DNA from: Parabacteroides gordonii MS-1 = DSM 23371
GTDB taxonomy: Bacteria > Bacteroidota > Bacteroidia > Bacteroidales > Tannerellaceae
DNA length: 64,000 bases
Direction: 5' to 3'
Assembly (NCBI RefSeq): GCF_000969825.1
Contig: NZ_KQ033922.1
Span: forward strand, 117,281-181,280
Shown: positions 51,978 to 60,948 of the stretch, one piece after another
Layout: the number at the start of each line of letters is the position of its first letter
Numbering within the stretch: position 1 is the first letter of the stretch
Translations under genes and position numbers: made by a program
Notes under the pieces: model-generated
What the model was told of the DNA's origin: nothing
The model's database searches: none
Seen by the model: the letters and a program-made list of their open reading frames with translations, nothing else

Positions 51978-52388
51978 TTATTTCTGCGCACGGGTGGCAA
52001 GCACCATCTTGAATTTGTTTTCGTTCGCTATGTTCAGGATCTTTACGATTTCTTTATAAGGAACTGTCTCGTCAGCATAAAGGGCGACGAACATTTCGGG
52101 CTCTTTTGCATAACTGTCTTGCAGGAACGGGGTGATCTCGTCGAATGTGACCTGCGTTTCCCGCTGGTTACCGAAGGCTACGTAGTAGTTCAGGTTGGCA
52201 TCGATGGTAACCCGTGTAAGCGGTTTGGCTGCCGTTTGCTTCTTGGCTTGCGGCAATGTTACCTTGATGGCATTCGGAATGACTACCGTAGAGGTGACCA
52301 TAAAGAAGATCAACAGCAGGAATATGACGTCGGTCATGGATGCCATGCTGAAGGCTTCGTTTACTTTTGTTCTTCGTTTTAGTGCCAT
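51978..52388 (-). CDS. exbD: ExbD/TolR family energy-coupling protein
   Basis: A 136-residue protein with one membrane helix near the N terminus (SMASMTDVIFLLLIFFMVTSTVV, about residues 16-38). The helix holds the single essential Asp (MTDVIFL) that conducts protons together with ExbB. The periplasmic part matches ExbD (LPQAKKQTAAK, then IVKILNIANENKFKMVLATR). It sits between exbB (7 bp upstream) and tonB (5 bp downstream), making one transcription unit with pdxJ as first gene. Confidence 0.93.
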   Translation of the reverse strand: MALKRRTKVNEAFSMASMTDVIFLLLIFFMVTSTVVIPNAIKVTLPQAKKQTAAKPLTRVTIDANLNYYVAFGNQRETQVTFDEITPFLQDSYAKEPEMFVALYADETVPYKEIVKILNIANENKFKMVLATRAQK

Positions 52389-52395
52389 TCGCTTC

Positions 52396-53106
52396 TTAAT
52401 TAGCCGGTTCGTTCAATAAATCCATAAATTCCATCGTACGGGCTTCCATCTTGTTCACCACGTTATCTACCTGCGATACCAGATAGTTGTAAGCAAACAA
52501 AGTGATGATACCGACTACCAGACCACCGACAGTTGTTACAAGGGCTTCGTAGATACCACCCGAAAGGAGGGATACGTCTACGTTTGTTCCGGCATTGGCC
52601 ATATCGAAGAAGGCGCGTACCATACCTGTTACCGTTCCGAGGAAGCCGAGCATCGGGGCGCCGGCGGCTGTCGTAGCGATCAGCGGGAAGCCTTTTTCCA
52701 GCTTGGCAATTTCTAGGTTTCCTACATTTTCGATAGCAACGAGTACATCGTTCATCGGACGGCCCAGGCGGGTGATCCCTTTTTCAATCATGCGGGCAGA
52801 AGGAGTGTTGGTACTTCGGCACAGGTTGAGCGCCGAGTCGACTTTCCCTTCATGGATATAGTCTTTGATACGGTTCATGAAATTCTGGTCTTCTTTACCT
52901 GCGCGACGGATAACCAGTAAACGCTGGATGAAGATATAACCTGCCATTAGCGATAACAGCAATAGTACAACCATAATCCACCCTCCTTTAAAAGCGAGGT
53001 CTATCACGTTGATCTCTGCTTCAGTGGGGACTGTTACTGCCGTCAGATCCGGCATCTGCTCTGCTGTCTGTGCCCCTACTGCCTGTAGGGAAAGTAAAAT
53101 ACTCAT
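52396..53106 (-). CDS. exbB: ExbB/TolQ family proton channel
   Basis: A 236-residue inner-membrane protein with three helices: about residues 41-61 (GWIMVVLLLLSLMAGYIFI), 140-160 (PLIATTAAGAPMLGFLGTVT) and 182-205 (EALVTTVGGLVVGIITLFAY). The MotA/TolQ/ExbB signature GFLGTVTGMVRAF is present. It forms the proton-driven motor with ExbD that powers TonB. The N-terminal 30 residues are a mildly hydrophobic extension (LSLQAVGAQTAEQMPDL). It follows pdxJ by 38 bp. Confidence 0.94.
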   Translation of the reverse strand: MSILLSLQAVGAQTAEQMPDLTAVTVPTEAEINVIDLAFKGGWIMVVLLLLSLMAGYIFIQRLLVIRRAGKEDQNFMNRIKDYIHEGKVDSALNLCRSTNTPSARMIEKGITRLGRPMNDVLVAIENVGNLEIAKLEKGFPLIATTAAGAPMLGFLGTVTGMVRAFFDMANAGTNVDVSLLSGGIYEALVTTVGGLVVGIITLFAYNYLVSQVDNVVNKMEARTMEFMDLLNEPAN

Positions 53107-53144
53107 AGGTTTGTATACTTATTCGTTAATATTAATTCATTAGT

Positions 53145-53861
53145 TTATTGTTGTAAGCATGCTTTATATAAAGAAATAGTTTCCTGCAATCCGTGATATA
53201 AAGCGTCACAGATCAAGGCATGTCCGATGGAAACCTCTTCCAGCCAGGGTATATTCTGACTGAACCAGGCCAGGTTCTCCAAGCTCAGGTCATGGCCGGC
53301 ATTGACACCTATTCCGAGGTTCTTTGCCAGTTGAGCCGCTGCAATAAAAGGGGCAACCGCTTCTTCCTTGTTTACCGGATAATTGGTTGCGTAAGGTTCC
53401 GTATACAGTTCGATACGGTCGGTACCGGTTTTTGCCGCCAGTTCGATGTTGGCGAGATCGGTGCCGACGAAGATGGATGTACGGATTCCCTGTGCGGTGA
53501 AAGTGTCTACCAGTTCACTCAGCAGGTCGAAGTTCGCACTTACGTTCCATCCTGCATTCGAAGTGATAGCATCGGGAGCATCAGGCACCAGGGTAACCTG
53601 GGTAGGTTTAACCTTCAACACGAGATCTATAAAATCGTTACAGGGATATCCTTCAATGTTAAATTCTGTCCTGATAAGAGGTTTTAGTGCATATACATCG
53701 CTGTATTTAATGTGACGTTCGTCCGGACGAGGATGAACCGTAATTCCTTGTGCACCGAAATTTTCGCAATCTTGTGCGACTTTTAGAATGTCAGGCATGT
53801 TACCTCCGCGTGCATTACGGATGGTTGCAACCTTGTTAATGTTTACACTTAAATTTGTCAT
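53145..53861 (-). CDS. pdxJ: Pyridoxine 5'-phosphate synthase
   Basis: A 238-residue cytoplasmic enzyme of vitamin B6 synthesis, condensing 1-deoxyxylulose 5-phosphate with aminoacetone phosphate. The family pattern is clear: [20 protein letters not shown] at the start, [16 protein letters not shown], then [20 protein letters not shown] and [12 protein letters not shown]. The length matches the family (about 235-240). It is the first gene of the exbB-exbD-tonB unit, a grouping often seen in Bacteroidales, and is divergent from the CBS/NAD kinase pair. Confidence 0.95.
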   Translation of the reverse strand: MTNLSVNINKVATIRNARGGNMPDILKVAQDCENFGAQGITVHPRPDERHIKYSDVYALKPLIRTEFNIEGYPCNDFIDLVLKVKPTQVTLVPDAPDAITSNAGWNVSANFDLLSELVDTFTAQGIRTSIFVGTDLANIELAAKTGTDRIELYTEPYATNYPVNKEEAVAPFIAAAQLAKNLGIGVNAGHDLSLENLAWFSQNIPWLEEVSIGHALICDALYHGLQETISLYKACLQQ

Positions 53862-53890
53862 CGTATATCGTTATATCTTTTTTCTTTCAT

Positions 53891-53908
53891 TACATTTGCA
53901 CAAAAGTA
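53891..53908. promoter_or_regulatory. Face-to-face promoters of pdxJ operon and CBS-nadK
   Basis: Plus strand TACATTTG at 53891-53898 and minus strand TACTTTTG at 53901-53908 are both full TAnnTTTG matches only 2 bp apart, pointing towards each other. Each start point would fall in or near the other's -7 element. Confidence 0.5.
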
Positions 53909-53946
53909 TCGGCAAATTTAGCAGAATTAAGGGAATTAACAGAATA

Positions 53947-54606
53947 ATGTTGGTGAAAGATTTCATAACGAAGGAACTTCCGGTGTTAAAAAGTTTTGAC
54001 ACAGGGGAGTATGCATTAGCACTAATGGATGATTTTAAGTTAAAACATCTACCGTTGCTAAGCGAAGGGATATACCGTTGCCTGGTTTCGGAAAAGGATC
54101 TACTGGCTATGCCTGATCCTACGGCGACGATCGGCGAACCGGTTCTGTTTGCTCCCAGTGTGCTTGAAAATACGCATATCCATGAAGCGCTGGCTTTAAT
54201 TACCCGTTACCAGCTTTGCCTGCTTCCGGTAGTAAGTCCGGAAGGGGAGTATAAAGGCGCGATTACACGGGATAAGCTGATCGACATTCTTTCGGAACTG
54301 TGTAATGCCGAGAGCTCCGGTAGTGTTTTTGTGCTGGAGGTGATGCCACAGGATTACTCGTTGACGGATATTGCCCGTCTGATCGAATCGAATAATGCGC
54401 ATGTGTTGAATTTGCTCTCGTACACAGATAAAGATACCGGAAGATTGCACCTGATTATCAAGATCGACCTGGAAGATGCTTCACCGGTGATCCGTAGTTT
54501 CGAACGGTTTAATTATACGGTTCTCTATTATTTTATGGAAAAGGGAATGGTAGACGATCTGTTGCAGCAGCGGATGGATGAGTTGTTGCATTATATGAAT
54601 ATTTAA
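53947..54606 (+). CDS. CBS-domain protein
   Basis: A 219-residue cytoplasmic protein with two CBS repeats in the N-terminal part (about residues 1-60 and 75-125: FKLKHLPLLSEGIYRCLVSE, LITRYQLCLLPVVSPEGEYK) and an ACT-like C-terminal part (about 135-205). CBS pairs bind adenosine nucleotides and often act as energy or ligand sensors. The start at 53947 (MLVKDFITKELPVLKSF) begins directly at the first CBS repeat; the open frame further upstream has no similar pattern and overlaps the promoter. It lies 15 bp before the NAD kinase gene and is probably co-transcribed. Confidence 0.88.
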   Translation: MLVKDFITKELPVLKSFDTGEYALALMDDFKLKHLPLLSEGIYRCLVSEKDLLAMPDPTATIGEPVLFAPSVLENTHIHEALALITRYQLCLLPVVSPEGEYKGAITRDKLIDILSELCNAESSGSVFVLEVMPQDYSLTDIARLIESNNAHVLNLLSYTDKDTGRLHLIIKIDLEDASPVIRSFERFNYTVLYYFMEKGMVDDLLQQRMDELLHYMNI

Positions 54607-54621
54607 TCAATTGACAGTTTT

Positions 54622-55497
54622 ATGAAGGTTGGTGTATTTGGCAGTGAATATCAGGTAGAGAAACAGAGTCAGATAAAACGTTTGTTTGAAAAGCTTCGCT
54701 CGCAGGAGGCGGAGGTGTATGTGGACTCTCAATTCTACTACTTCCTGACAGATGTCCTGAATTTTGAGCCTGTAGTGGCCGGGTTGCTGACAGATGATGA
54801 TTTCGATCTGGATGTGGCTCTCAGTGTGGGAGGTGACGGTACTTTCCTGCGTACGGCAGCCCGGGTGAATCGGCAGGATATTCCTATTCTGGGTATTAAT
54901 ACCGGACGGCTCGGTTTTCTGGCAGATGTGGGTGGTAATGATATCGAGGACACGTTGGATGAGTTATTCAAGAACTATTATAAAATAGAAGAACGTACTT
55001 TATTGCGTCTGAATACGGAAGGCCGTGTTTTTAAGGGGTATAACTATGCGTTGAATGAGATCGCCATATTGAAGCGCGACACCTCTTCAATGATCACGAT
55101 CCATACGTCGCTTAATGATGAGTACCTGGCTTCATACCAGGCAGACGGATTGCTGATCGCAACACCGACCGGTTCGACAGCTTATTCCATGAGTGTGAAC
55201 GGCCCGATCATTATACCGCAAAGTAACAATATCGTATTGAGTCCGGTTGCCCCTCATTCCCTGAATGTTCGCCCTCTGGTTATTCCTGATACTTATAAGA
55301 TCACGCTAGGGGTCGAGAGTCGGAATAAATATTTCCTGATCTCACTGGACGGACGTTCGGAAATATTCCCTACCGGTATACAACTGACGGTATCGAAAGC
55401 GGATTATACAACAAAAGTGATTAAAAGATATAATCATACCTTTTATCAGACGCTCCGTGAGAAGCTCATGTGGGGTGCAGATGCAAGGATGAAATAG
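54622..55497 (+). CDS. nadK: NAD kinase
   Basis: A 291-residue cytoplasmic enzyme that phosphorylates NAD+ to NADP+ with ATP or polyphosphate. The catalytic GGDGTFLRTAARV motif (about residues 72-84) and the NE-motif (ALNEIAIL, about 145) are present, followed by YQADGLLIATPTGSTAYSMS, a block that is nearly invariant in NAD kinases. The length fits the family. It follows the CBS protein by 15 bp. A long, mostly empty gap lies downstream. Confidence 0.95.
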   Translation: MKVGVFGSEYQVEKQSQIKRLFEKLRSQEAEVYVDSQFYYFLTDVLNFEPVVAGLLTDDDFDLDVALSVGGDGTFLRTAARVNRQDIPILGINTGRLGFLADVGGNDIEDTLDELFKNYYKIEERTLLRLNTEGRVFKGYNYALNEIAILKRDTSSMITIHTSLNDEYLASYQADGLLIATPTGSTAYSMSVNGPIIIPQSNNIVLSPVAPHSLNVRPLVIPDTYKITLGVESRNKYFLISLDGRSEIFPTGIQLTVSKADYTTKVIKRYNHTFYQTLREKLMWGADARMK

Positions 55498-55611
55498 AGG
55501 ATTGTAGCTGAATTATGCTGCAAAAAGATGTTTTATAGCATGTATTTGTTAAATCATATTAAAGATGCGAGAAAAACAAATGATATATTATGCTACATAA
55601 CATAAAATCTC

Positions 55612-55692
55612 TATATTTGCACTGTGTTTTTCATGGTATTAGATTTAAGGTTAACAATGAAGATTGGCTGTCCGTGATGGATAGCCTTTTTT
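55612..55692 (+). ncRNA. Possible small RNA with own promoter and terminator
   Basis: TATATTTG at 55612-55619 could start transcription near 55625; a clear terminator follows (GGCTGTCC at 55666-55673, GGATAGCC at 55679-55686, then six T). The product would be about 68 nt. No open reading frame of use is inside. It might instead be an attenuated leader for PUL 3. The remaining gap (55498-55611, 55693-55730) shows nothing else. Confidence 0.4.
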
Positions 55693-55730
55693 ATTTTCTG
55701 CCAATTGGACTTTCCTGAAACAATTATTTT

Positions 55731-55738
55731 TATATTTG
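55731..55738 (+). promoter_or_regulatory. Candidate -7 element of the PUL 3 sigma gene
   Basis: TATATTTG matches TAnnTTTG, 75 bp before the chosen start at 55814. Confidence 0.5.
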
Positions 55739-55813
55739 CCTTTGATAAAATCCACATAAGTAATTTTAGTACGATTGATATCGGTCTTATCGATGAAGGG
55801 GAGGTTTACTTTT

Positions 55814-56371
55814 ATGATTACATCCAGGGAAGATGAGTATGTTAAGGCGCTGAGTAACGGTGATTCGAAAGCATTCGAATTATTGTTTCTGCGTTATCAG
55901 CCTAAACTTGTCTATTTCTTTACAGGCTTTGTACACGATGACGAGATCGCGCAGGACTTAGCCCAGGATCTTTTTTTTAATCTTTGGAATAACAGAAGCA
56001 AGCTTTCGGATATACGTTTGTTTCAATCTTACCTTTATCAGATGGCACGTAACATCTTATACAATTATTATGATCATTCTTTGGTGCAGGAAAAATACGG
56101 GATGGCGCAATTCTTATCTCCATCGGTATCCGATGATCCGGAAGAACAGTTATTTGCCAGCAACTTACAGGAATTGATTAACCTCAGAGTCGATCAGATG
56201 CCTCCCCAACGGAGACAGATTTTTCGTATGAGCCGGATGGAAGGTTTGAATAATGAGGAAATTGCAAACCGGCTCAATATAAATAAACGGACTGTCGAGA
56301 ATCATTTAACCGTTGCTTTGGCAGACTTAAGGAAAATGCTTAAGGTTTCTATTCTGCTCTTTTATCACTAA
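55814..56371 (+). CDS. ECF RNA polymerase sigma factor (PUL 3)
   Basis: A 185-residue ECF sigma factor. Region 2 (about residues 12-80) has AFELLFLRYQPKLVYFFTGF and AQDLAQDLFFNLW; region 4 (about 120-180) has MPPQRRQIFRMSRMEGLNNE and EIANRLNINKRTVENHL. The ATG at 55814 is chosen since GGGGAGG lies 9 nt upstream, unusually good for this phylum; starts at 55793 (ATG) and 55775 (TTG) are open. It precedes the FecR gene by 82 bp in the normal sigma/anti-sigma order, and should switch on the SusC/SusD pair of PUL 3. Confidence 0.94.
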   Translation: MITSREDEYVKALSNGDSKAFELLFLRYQPKLVYFFTGFVHDDEIAQDLAQDLFFNLWNNRSKLSDIRLFQSYLYQMARNILYNYYDHSLVQEKYGMAQFLSPSVSDDPEEQLFASNLQELINLRVDQMPPQRRQIFRMSRMEGLNNEEIANRLNINKRTVENHLTVALADLRKMLKVSILLFYH

Positions 56372-56453
56372 TTCTGTGTTTTCTGTAAAAAAATCAATTT
56401 TAGACTGTGTGTAAAACCGAAGTTCGCTTTCTTATTTATAAAAAGCGATAATT

Positions 56454-57446
56454 ATGCACGAAAAAGAGATAAAGGAGATAATCAGGTTATTTTTTGGAAA
56501 ACGGTTTTCGAAGGACATTCAATTGCGTTTTCGTTATTGGTTTCGTTCGGAAGAAGATCGTGATGAAAAGGAGGATGCCTTGCAGGAAATCTGGGAGACA
56601 AGTCCGTCTGATATTTCAGAGCAGACCTGGAGCAGACTGTCGGAAATGCAGGACAGGATTTCAAAGTCACGGAATGTGACATTACCGGAGAGACGCAACA
56701 GGCGCTGGTTGAAATATGCAGCAGTAGCCGCTGTTTGGATACTGACAGTGTTCACAACCCGTTATTTCTCTGAACAGGATGTTAAAATAGTATCTCCGAA
56801 ACTAACCGAATTTTATGTTCCTTATGGTGATAAGCAGGAGATAACGTTATCCGATGGCTCTGTTGTGTGGGTAAATGCCGGGTCAGTCCTTATTTATCCT
56901 TCGGAGTTTACAGCTGCCACACGTACCGTTTTTCTTAGTGGGGAAGCTTGTTTCAATGTGGCGAAAAATCCGGAACAGCCGTTCATTGTAAGTACGAAAC
57001 ATCTGGATGTTCAAGCTTTGGGTACTGTTTTTAGTGTAGATGCTTATCCCGGTGCAACAGAAACTATTGCAACGTTGGAGGAAGGAAGTATACAGGTGGA
57101 TACGAAACCTTCGATGACTCCGGCTTCCGTTTTAAAGCCCAATGAACAATTCATCTACTCCCATTTGACACACCGGGCGACAATCAATGTGGTTGATGCT
57201 GAACAAGTCTCGGCCTGGAAAGATGGTTACCTGATATTCAAAAATGCCAGCTTTGAAGAAGTGACTGCCGCTTTGGAACGCAAATATAACGTGACAATTA
57301 ATTATAATGCGGAAAAATATAAGGGGCGTACCTATTATGTGAAATTCAATCCGGACGAAAGTATAGAAGATGCTCTTCTGATTTTAAAACATCTGATAGA
57401 AGATTTCAGATACCGGATAACAGGGCAAACAATCAGTATAAACTAA
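56454..57446 (+). CDS. FecR-family anti-sigma factor (PUL 3)
   Basis: A 330-residue inner-membrane protein: cytoplasmic N-terminal sigma-binding part (about residues 1-80), one membrane helix (KYAAVAAVWILTVFTTRYF, about 86-104), periplasmic FecR domain with KQEITLSDGSVVWVNAGSVL and FLSGEACFNVAKNPEQPFIV, and a C-terminal STN-contact part. It follows the sigma gene by 82 bp and precedes the STN-containing SusC by 150 bp. It would hold the sigma factor until SusC signals that substrate is present. Confidence 0.94.
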   Translation: MHEKEIKEIIRLFFGKRFSKDIQLRFRYWFRSEEDRDEKEDALQEIWETSPSDISEQTWSRLSEMQDRISKSRNVTLPERRNRRWLKYAAVAAVWILTVFTTRYFSEQDVKIVSPKLTEFYVPYGDKQEITLSDGSVVWVNAGSVLIYPSEFTAATRTVFLSGEACFNVAKNPEQPFIVSTKHLDVQALGTVFSVDAYPGATETIATLEEGSIQVDTKPSMTPASVLKPNEQFIYSHLTHRATINVVDAEQVSAWKDGYLIFKNASFEEVTAALERKYNVTINYNAEKYKGRTYYVKFNPDESIEDALLILKHLIEDFRYRITGQTISIN

Positions 57447-57481
57447 AAGAAAGGAGGAACCACAGCATATATAAAAGAAAG

Positions 57482-57519
57482 ACGGGGAGAACGACCGGCA
57501 AAATCTCCTCCCCGTATTT
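57482..57519 (+). terminator. Hairpin between FecR and SusC (PUL 3)
   Basis: ACGGGGAGA (57482-57490) pairs with TCTCCtCCCCGT (57504-57515, one bulged base), followed by ATTTTG. It lies 36 bp after the FecR stop, at the same place as the hairpin in PUL 2. Confidence 0.55.
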
Positions 57520-57596
57520 TGAAATCATAGAATACCATCAAAAACATTTCAAGAAATATTAAAATAGTATTCATATTAATAATAACACACAAAGAT

Positions 57597-60500
57597 ATGC
57601 GAATTACCTTTCTAATACAATCAGAAAAGACTAAAATCTTTTCATGTATATTAATTACATTCCTATTGTTGGCTTTTGCACCATTGGCAGAAGCACAAAA
57701 TCAAAAGGTTCATCTGACCGGAACGGATATTTCTCTCCGTACTGCTTTTGAGCAGATAGAGAAACAAACAAAGATGTCGGTAGATTATGATGCGAAAATA
57801 CTTGATACTTCGCGTCCGGCTCCTGCAACTTCGGGGGAAACAACTGTCGGCGATCTGATGAAAGTGTTGTTGAAAGACTCCGGTTGTACTTTCACGATAC
57901 AGGGATCACATATCCTTATTTCGAGGCAGGTGGTTGCTGAAAACAAAAATAAGGTAGCCGGATCGATAACCGATGAAAGAGGAGAACCTGTAATCGGAGC
58001 ATCCGTATTGGAAAAAGGAACAACCAATGGAACTATAACAGATCTGGATGGTAAATTTACATTGGAAGTGTCTTCCGGTGCCGTTTTATCAGTCAGTTTT
58101 GTTGGCTACCAGACTCTTTCCGTTAATGTAGAGGGGAGGAGAAATGTCAATATCACTCTGAAAGAAGATATGGAACAGCTGGAAGAAGTGGTTGTTGTCG
58201 GTTATGGTACACAAAAGAAATCCAGTTTAACAGCCTCCGTTGCTACTGTTCCTGCCCAGGAGTTGAACAAACAAGTGGGACACTCCGTGGCATCTGCCCT
58301 GCAGGGACGTACTCCTGGTGTGGAAGTATTGCAAAAAGGAGGAGAAGCAGGTGCTGATATAAAGATACTTGTGCGCGGAGCCGGTACATTCGGCGCTACG
58401 GAGCCTCTGTATGTCATCGACGGTGCATTCTCAAACAATGGCCTTAACTCGTTGAATCCGTCGGATATCGAGTCGATGGAAATATTGAAGGATGGTTCTG
58501 CTGCTGCCATTTATGGTTCACGGGCAGCGAACGGCGTAGTTCTGATCACAACGAAACATGGTCAGAAGGGGAAGGCGAAAGTGGAGATATCCGCAAACTA
58601 CTCTATGCAAACACCTTCCAAATACCTGGATTTCCTGGATGCAAACGAACATCGTGAATATACAAAGCAGCTTGTCGCTAATTCCAGTAATCAGACCCAG
58701 GCACCGGAAAATGTAAATCCGACTGATCCGGGTATCAATACGGACTGGCAGGATGCTTATTTAAGAAACTCACCTATGTATAATCTGAATGCGGCTATTT
58801 CCGGTGGTGGTGAATATTCGACTTTCAATACCAGTATCGGTTATTTCGATCAGCAAGGTATTATGGAGTTCTCCGGTTTCAAGAAGTACAATGCACGTGT
58901 GAACGGAACTTTCAAGAAAGGCCGTCTGACTGTCAGTGAAACACTTTCTGCCGCATTCACGAATAAAGAACCACAAGTAAGAATGGTCATGGGGATTCCG
59001 ACCGTGCCGATGACAGATGCCGAAGGACGATATGTTTCGGCAGGCAGGGAGTTTTACGTGAACGAAAGTAAGGTTACGAATCCTTTCGCTTCTTATTCCA
59101 ATACCGTCAGAAGAAATAAGACGGTCAATGTAACAGGTAGCTTAAACATAGGATTGAACTTGTTTAAGGGGTTGGACTATAAGCTTGTACTGGGTGGTGA
59201 TTATATTTCCACAAATAATTATTCCCGTTCCATTGCATTCGATTCCAACTGGGATGCCAATGGTGACCCGGATCCAGATTACAGCCGGACGCTTAACTCC
59301 CTGTCGGAAAGCCGGGGGCAGCGATTCAACTATACGATCGATAATATATTGACTTATAAGAATACTTTTGAAGGTCATACTATCGACGCAATGATAGGTA
59401 CCAGCTGGATGCGTGAATATTACAGAACAATGGGAATCGGTTCGGGTTCTACGGATCTGGGAGGCCCCAGTATTACTATCTATAATGGAAAAGGAGATAT
59501 AACCAGCGAGGAATATAATTCGGCTTTACTTTCATTTTTCGCCCGGTTAAACTATGACTACAAAGACCGCTATCTTGTTTCTGCAAGTATCCGTAGTGAT
59601 AAGTCTTCAAAATTTGCCAAAGGAAACCGGGTAGGGTATTTCCCTTCTGTCTCTATTGGTTGGAATATACATGAAGAAGAATTCTTTAATATCGATTGGA
59701 TCAGCAGAATGAAAATTAGAGCCAGCTATGGAGAATTAGGGGCAAACTTTATTGATCCTTATTCATTCCTTTCCACGGCATACGGCCCTATTCCATCAGT
59801 GTTCGGTGAAAATCAAACCGGACAGGAAAGTGTGATGAACGGTTACGTTACTAAATTTGCTCAGGAGAACCTGACGTGGGAGAAATCTATCTCTAAAAAC
59901 ATCGCATTAGAAATGGCATTTCTGAATAATCAATTATCATTCACGGCCGAATACTTCTGGAAAGATAACAATGACCTGCTTGCTCCGTTGCTGCCTTTGG
60001 CTTCATCCGGGCAGACCATTATGACAAATGGAGGTGATTTACCAGTTTTCAACTCTGCGTCGGTAGAGAACAAAGGCTTTGAATTTACGGTAGGTTATCG
60101 TAAAGACTGGAAAGACTGGAGCCTGGGCGTTACAGCCAATATTTCGGCATTGAAAAATAATGTGAAGAGTCTGGGCGAAGGGGTACAACCTATCAAGGCG
60201 GAAGTGATGATGAGCGGTTCATTCAACGACCGTCCTACCATTACTAAGCCGGGGCTTCCTATCGGTACATTCTGGGGATATGTGGTCGATGGTTTTGATG
60301 CTGACGGAAACTTTATTTTCCAGGATAATAATGGCAGCGTGGATGGTGTATTGACCGGAAAACCGGATGGAAAGATCGATGAAAACGACAAAACAGCTAT
60401 CGGCAATCCTCATCCGGATTTTACTTATGGGTTGAACATCAATGTCGGTTATAAGAACTGGGATCTGACCGCTTTCTTCCAGGGCACGCAAGGCAATGAT

Positions 60501-60941
60501 GTCTTTGCTTTGATGAAGTACGACTGGTATTTCGGCGGTGCCAACAGTGCTATTCTGAAAGATGCTTTTTACAACTCGTGGACTCCGCAGAATACGAATG
60601 CAGAGGCTCCTAAGCTGAATAGCAAGAATAGTTCGGGTATCAACTCGCTACCAAGTACATTTTATGTAGAAGACGGTTCTTATTTCAGATGCAAGAATTT
60701 ACAGATCGGTTATTCTTTTGACAGGAAGTTGTTGCAGAAGCTCCATGTCGATCTGGTGCGGATTTATGCAGGTGTACAAAATCTGTTCACTATCACCAAG
60801 TATCCGCTGTATGATCCGGAAGTTAGTTCCAACGCGCTGTTCGACAGAGGAGTGGATGGATTCTGGCAGGCGCAGGAGAGTCCGCATGAAGCAACAATGA
60901 ACTCCAGAGTATATAATATCGGTATCAATTTAACTTTCTAA
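57597..60941 (+). CDS. SusC-like TonB-dependent transporter with STN domain (PUL 3)
   Basis: An 1114-residue outer-membrane transporter. Signal peptide (ILITFLLLAFAPLAEAQ, ending near residue 34); STN domain (about 38-110, LRTAFEQIEKQTKMSVDYDA); carboxypeptidase-like domain (about 120-200, GEPVIGASVLEKGTTNGTIT); plug starting at VVVVGYGTQKKSSLTASV; barrel ending in VYNIGINLTF. The STN domain relays the ligand signal to the FecR gene product just upstream. SusD follows after 7 bp. Confidence 0.95.
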   Translation: MRITFLIQSEKTKIFSCILITFLLLAFAPLAEAQNQKVHLTGTDISLRTAFEQIEKQTKMSVDYDAKILDTSRPAPATSGETTVGDLMKVLLKDSGCTFTIQGSHILISRQVVAENKNKVAGSITDERGEPVIGASVLEKGTTNGTITDLDGKFTLEVSSGAVLSVSFVGYQTLSVNVEGRRNVNITLKEDMEQLEEVVVVGYGTQKKSSLTASVATVPAQELNKQVGHSVASALQGRTPGVEVLQKGGEAGADIKILVRGAGTFGATEPLYVIDGAFSNNGLNSLNPSDIESMEILKDGSAAAIYGSRAANGVVLITTKHGQKGKAKVEISANYSMQTPSKYLDFLDANEHREYTKQLVANSSNQTQAPENVNPTDPGINTDWQDAYLRNSPMYNLNAAISGGGEYSTFNTSIGYFDQQGIMEFSGFKKYNARVNGTFKKGRLTVSETLSAAFTNKEPQVRMVMGIPTVPMTDAEGRYVSAGREFYVNESKVTNPFASYSNTVRRNKTVNVTGSLNIGLNLFKGLDYKLVLGGDYISTNNYSRSIAFDSNWDANGDPDPDYSRTLNSLSESRGQRFNYTIDNILTYKNTFEGHTIDAMIGTSWMREYYRTMGIGSGSTDLGGPSITIYNGKGDITSEEYNSALLSFFARLNYDYKDRYLVSASIRSDKSSKFAKGNRVGYFPSVSIGWNIHEEEFFNIDWISRMKIRASYGELGANFIDPYSFLSTAYGPIPSVFGENQTGQESVMNGYVTKFAQENLTWEKSISKNIALEMAFLNNQLSFTAEYFWKDNNDLLAPLLPLASSGQTIMTNGGDLPVFNSASVENKGFEFTVGYRKDWKDWSLGVTANISALKNNVKSLGEGVQPIKAEVMMSGSFNDRPTITKPGLPIGTFWGYVVDGFDADGNFIFQDNNGSVDGVLTGKPDGKIDENDKTAIGNPHPDFTYGLNINVGYKNWDLTAFFQGTQGNDVFALMKYDWYFGGANSAILKDAFYNSWTPQNTNAEAPKLNSKNSSGINSLPSTFYVEDGSYFRCKNLQIGYSFDRKLLQKLHVDLVRIYAGVQNLFTITKYPLYDPEVSSNALFDRGVDGFWQAQESPHEATMNSRVYNIGINLTF

Positions 60942-60948
60942 AACTCGT

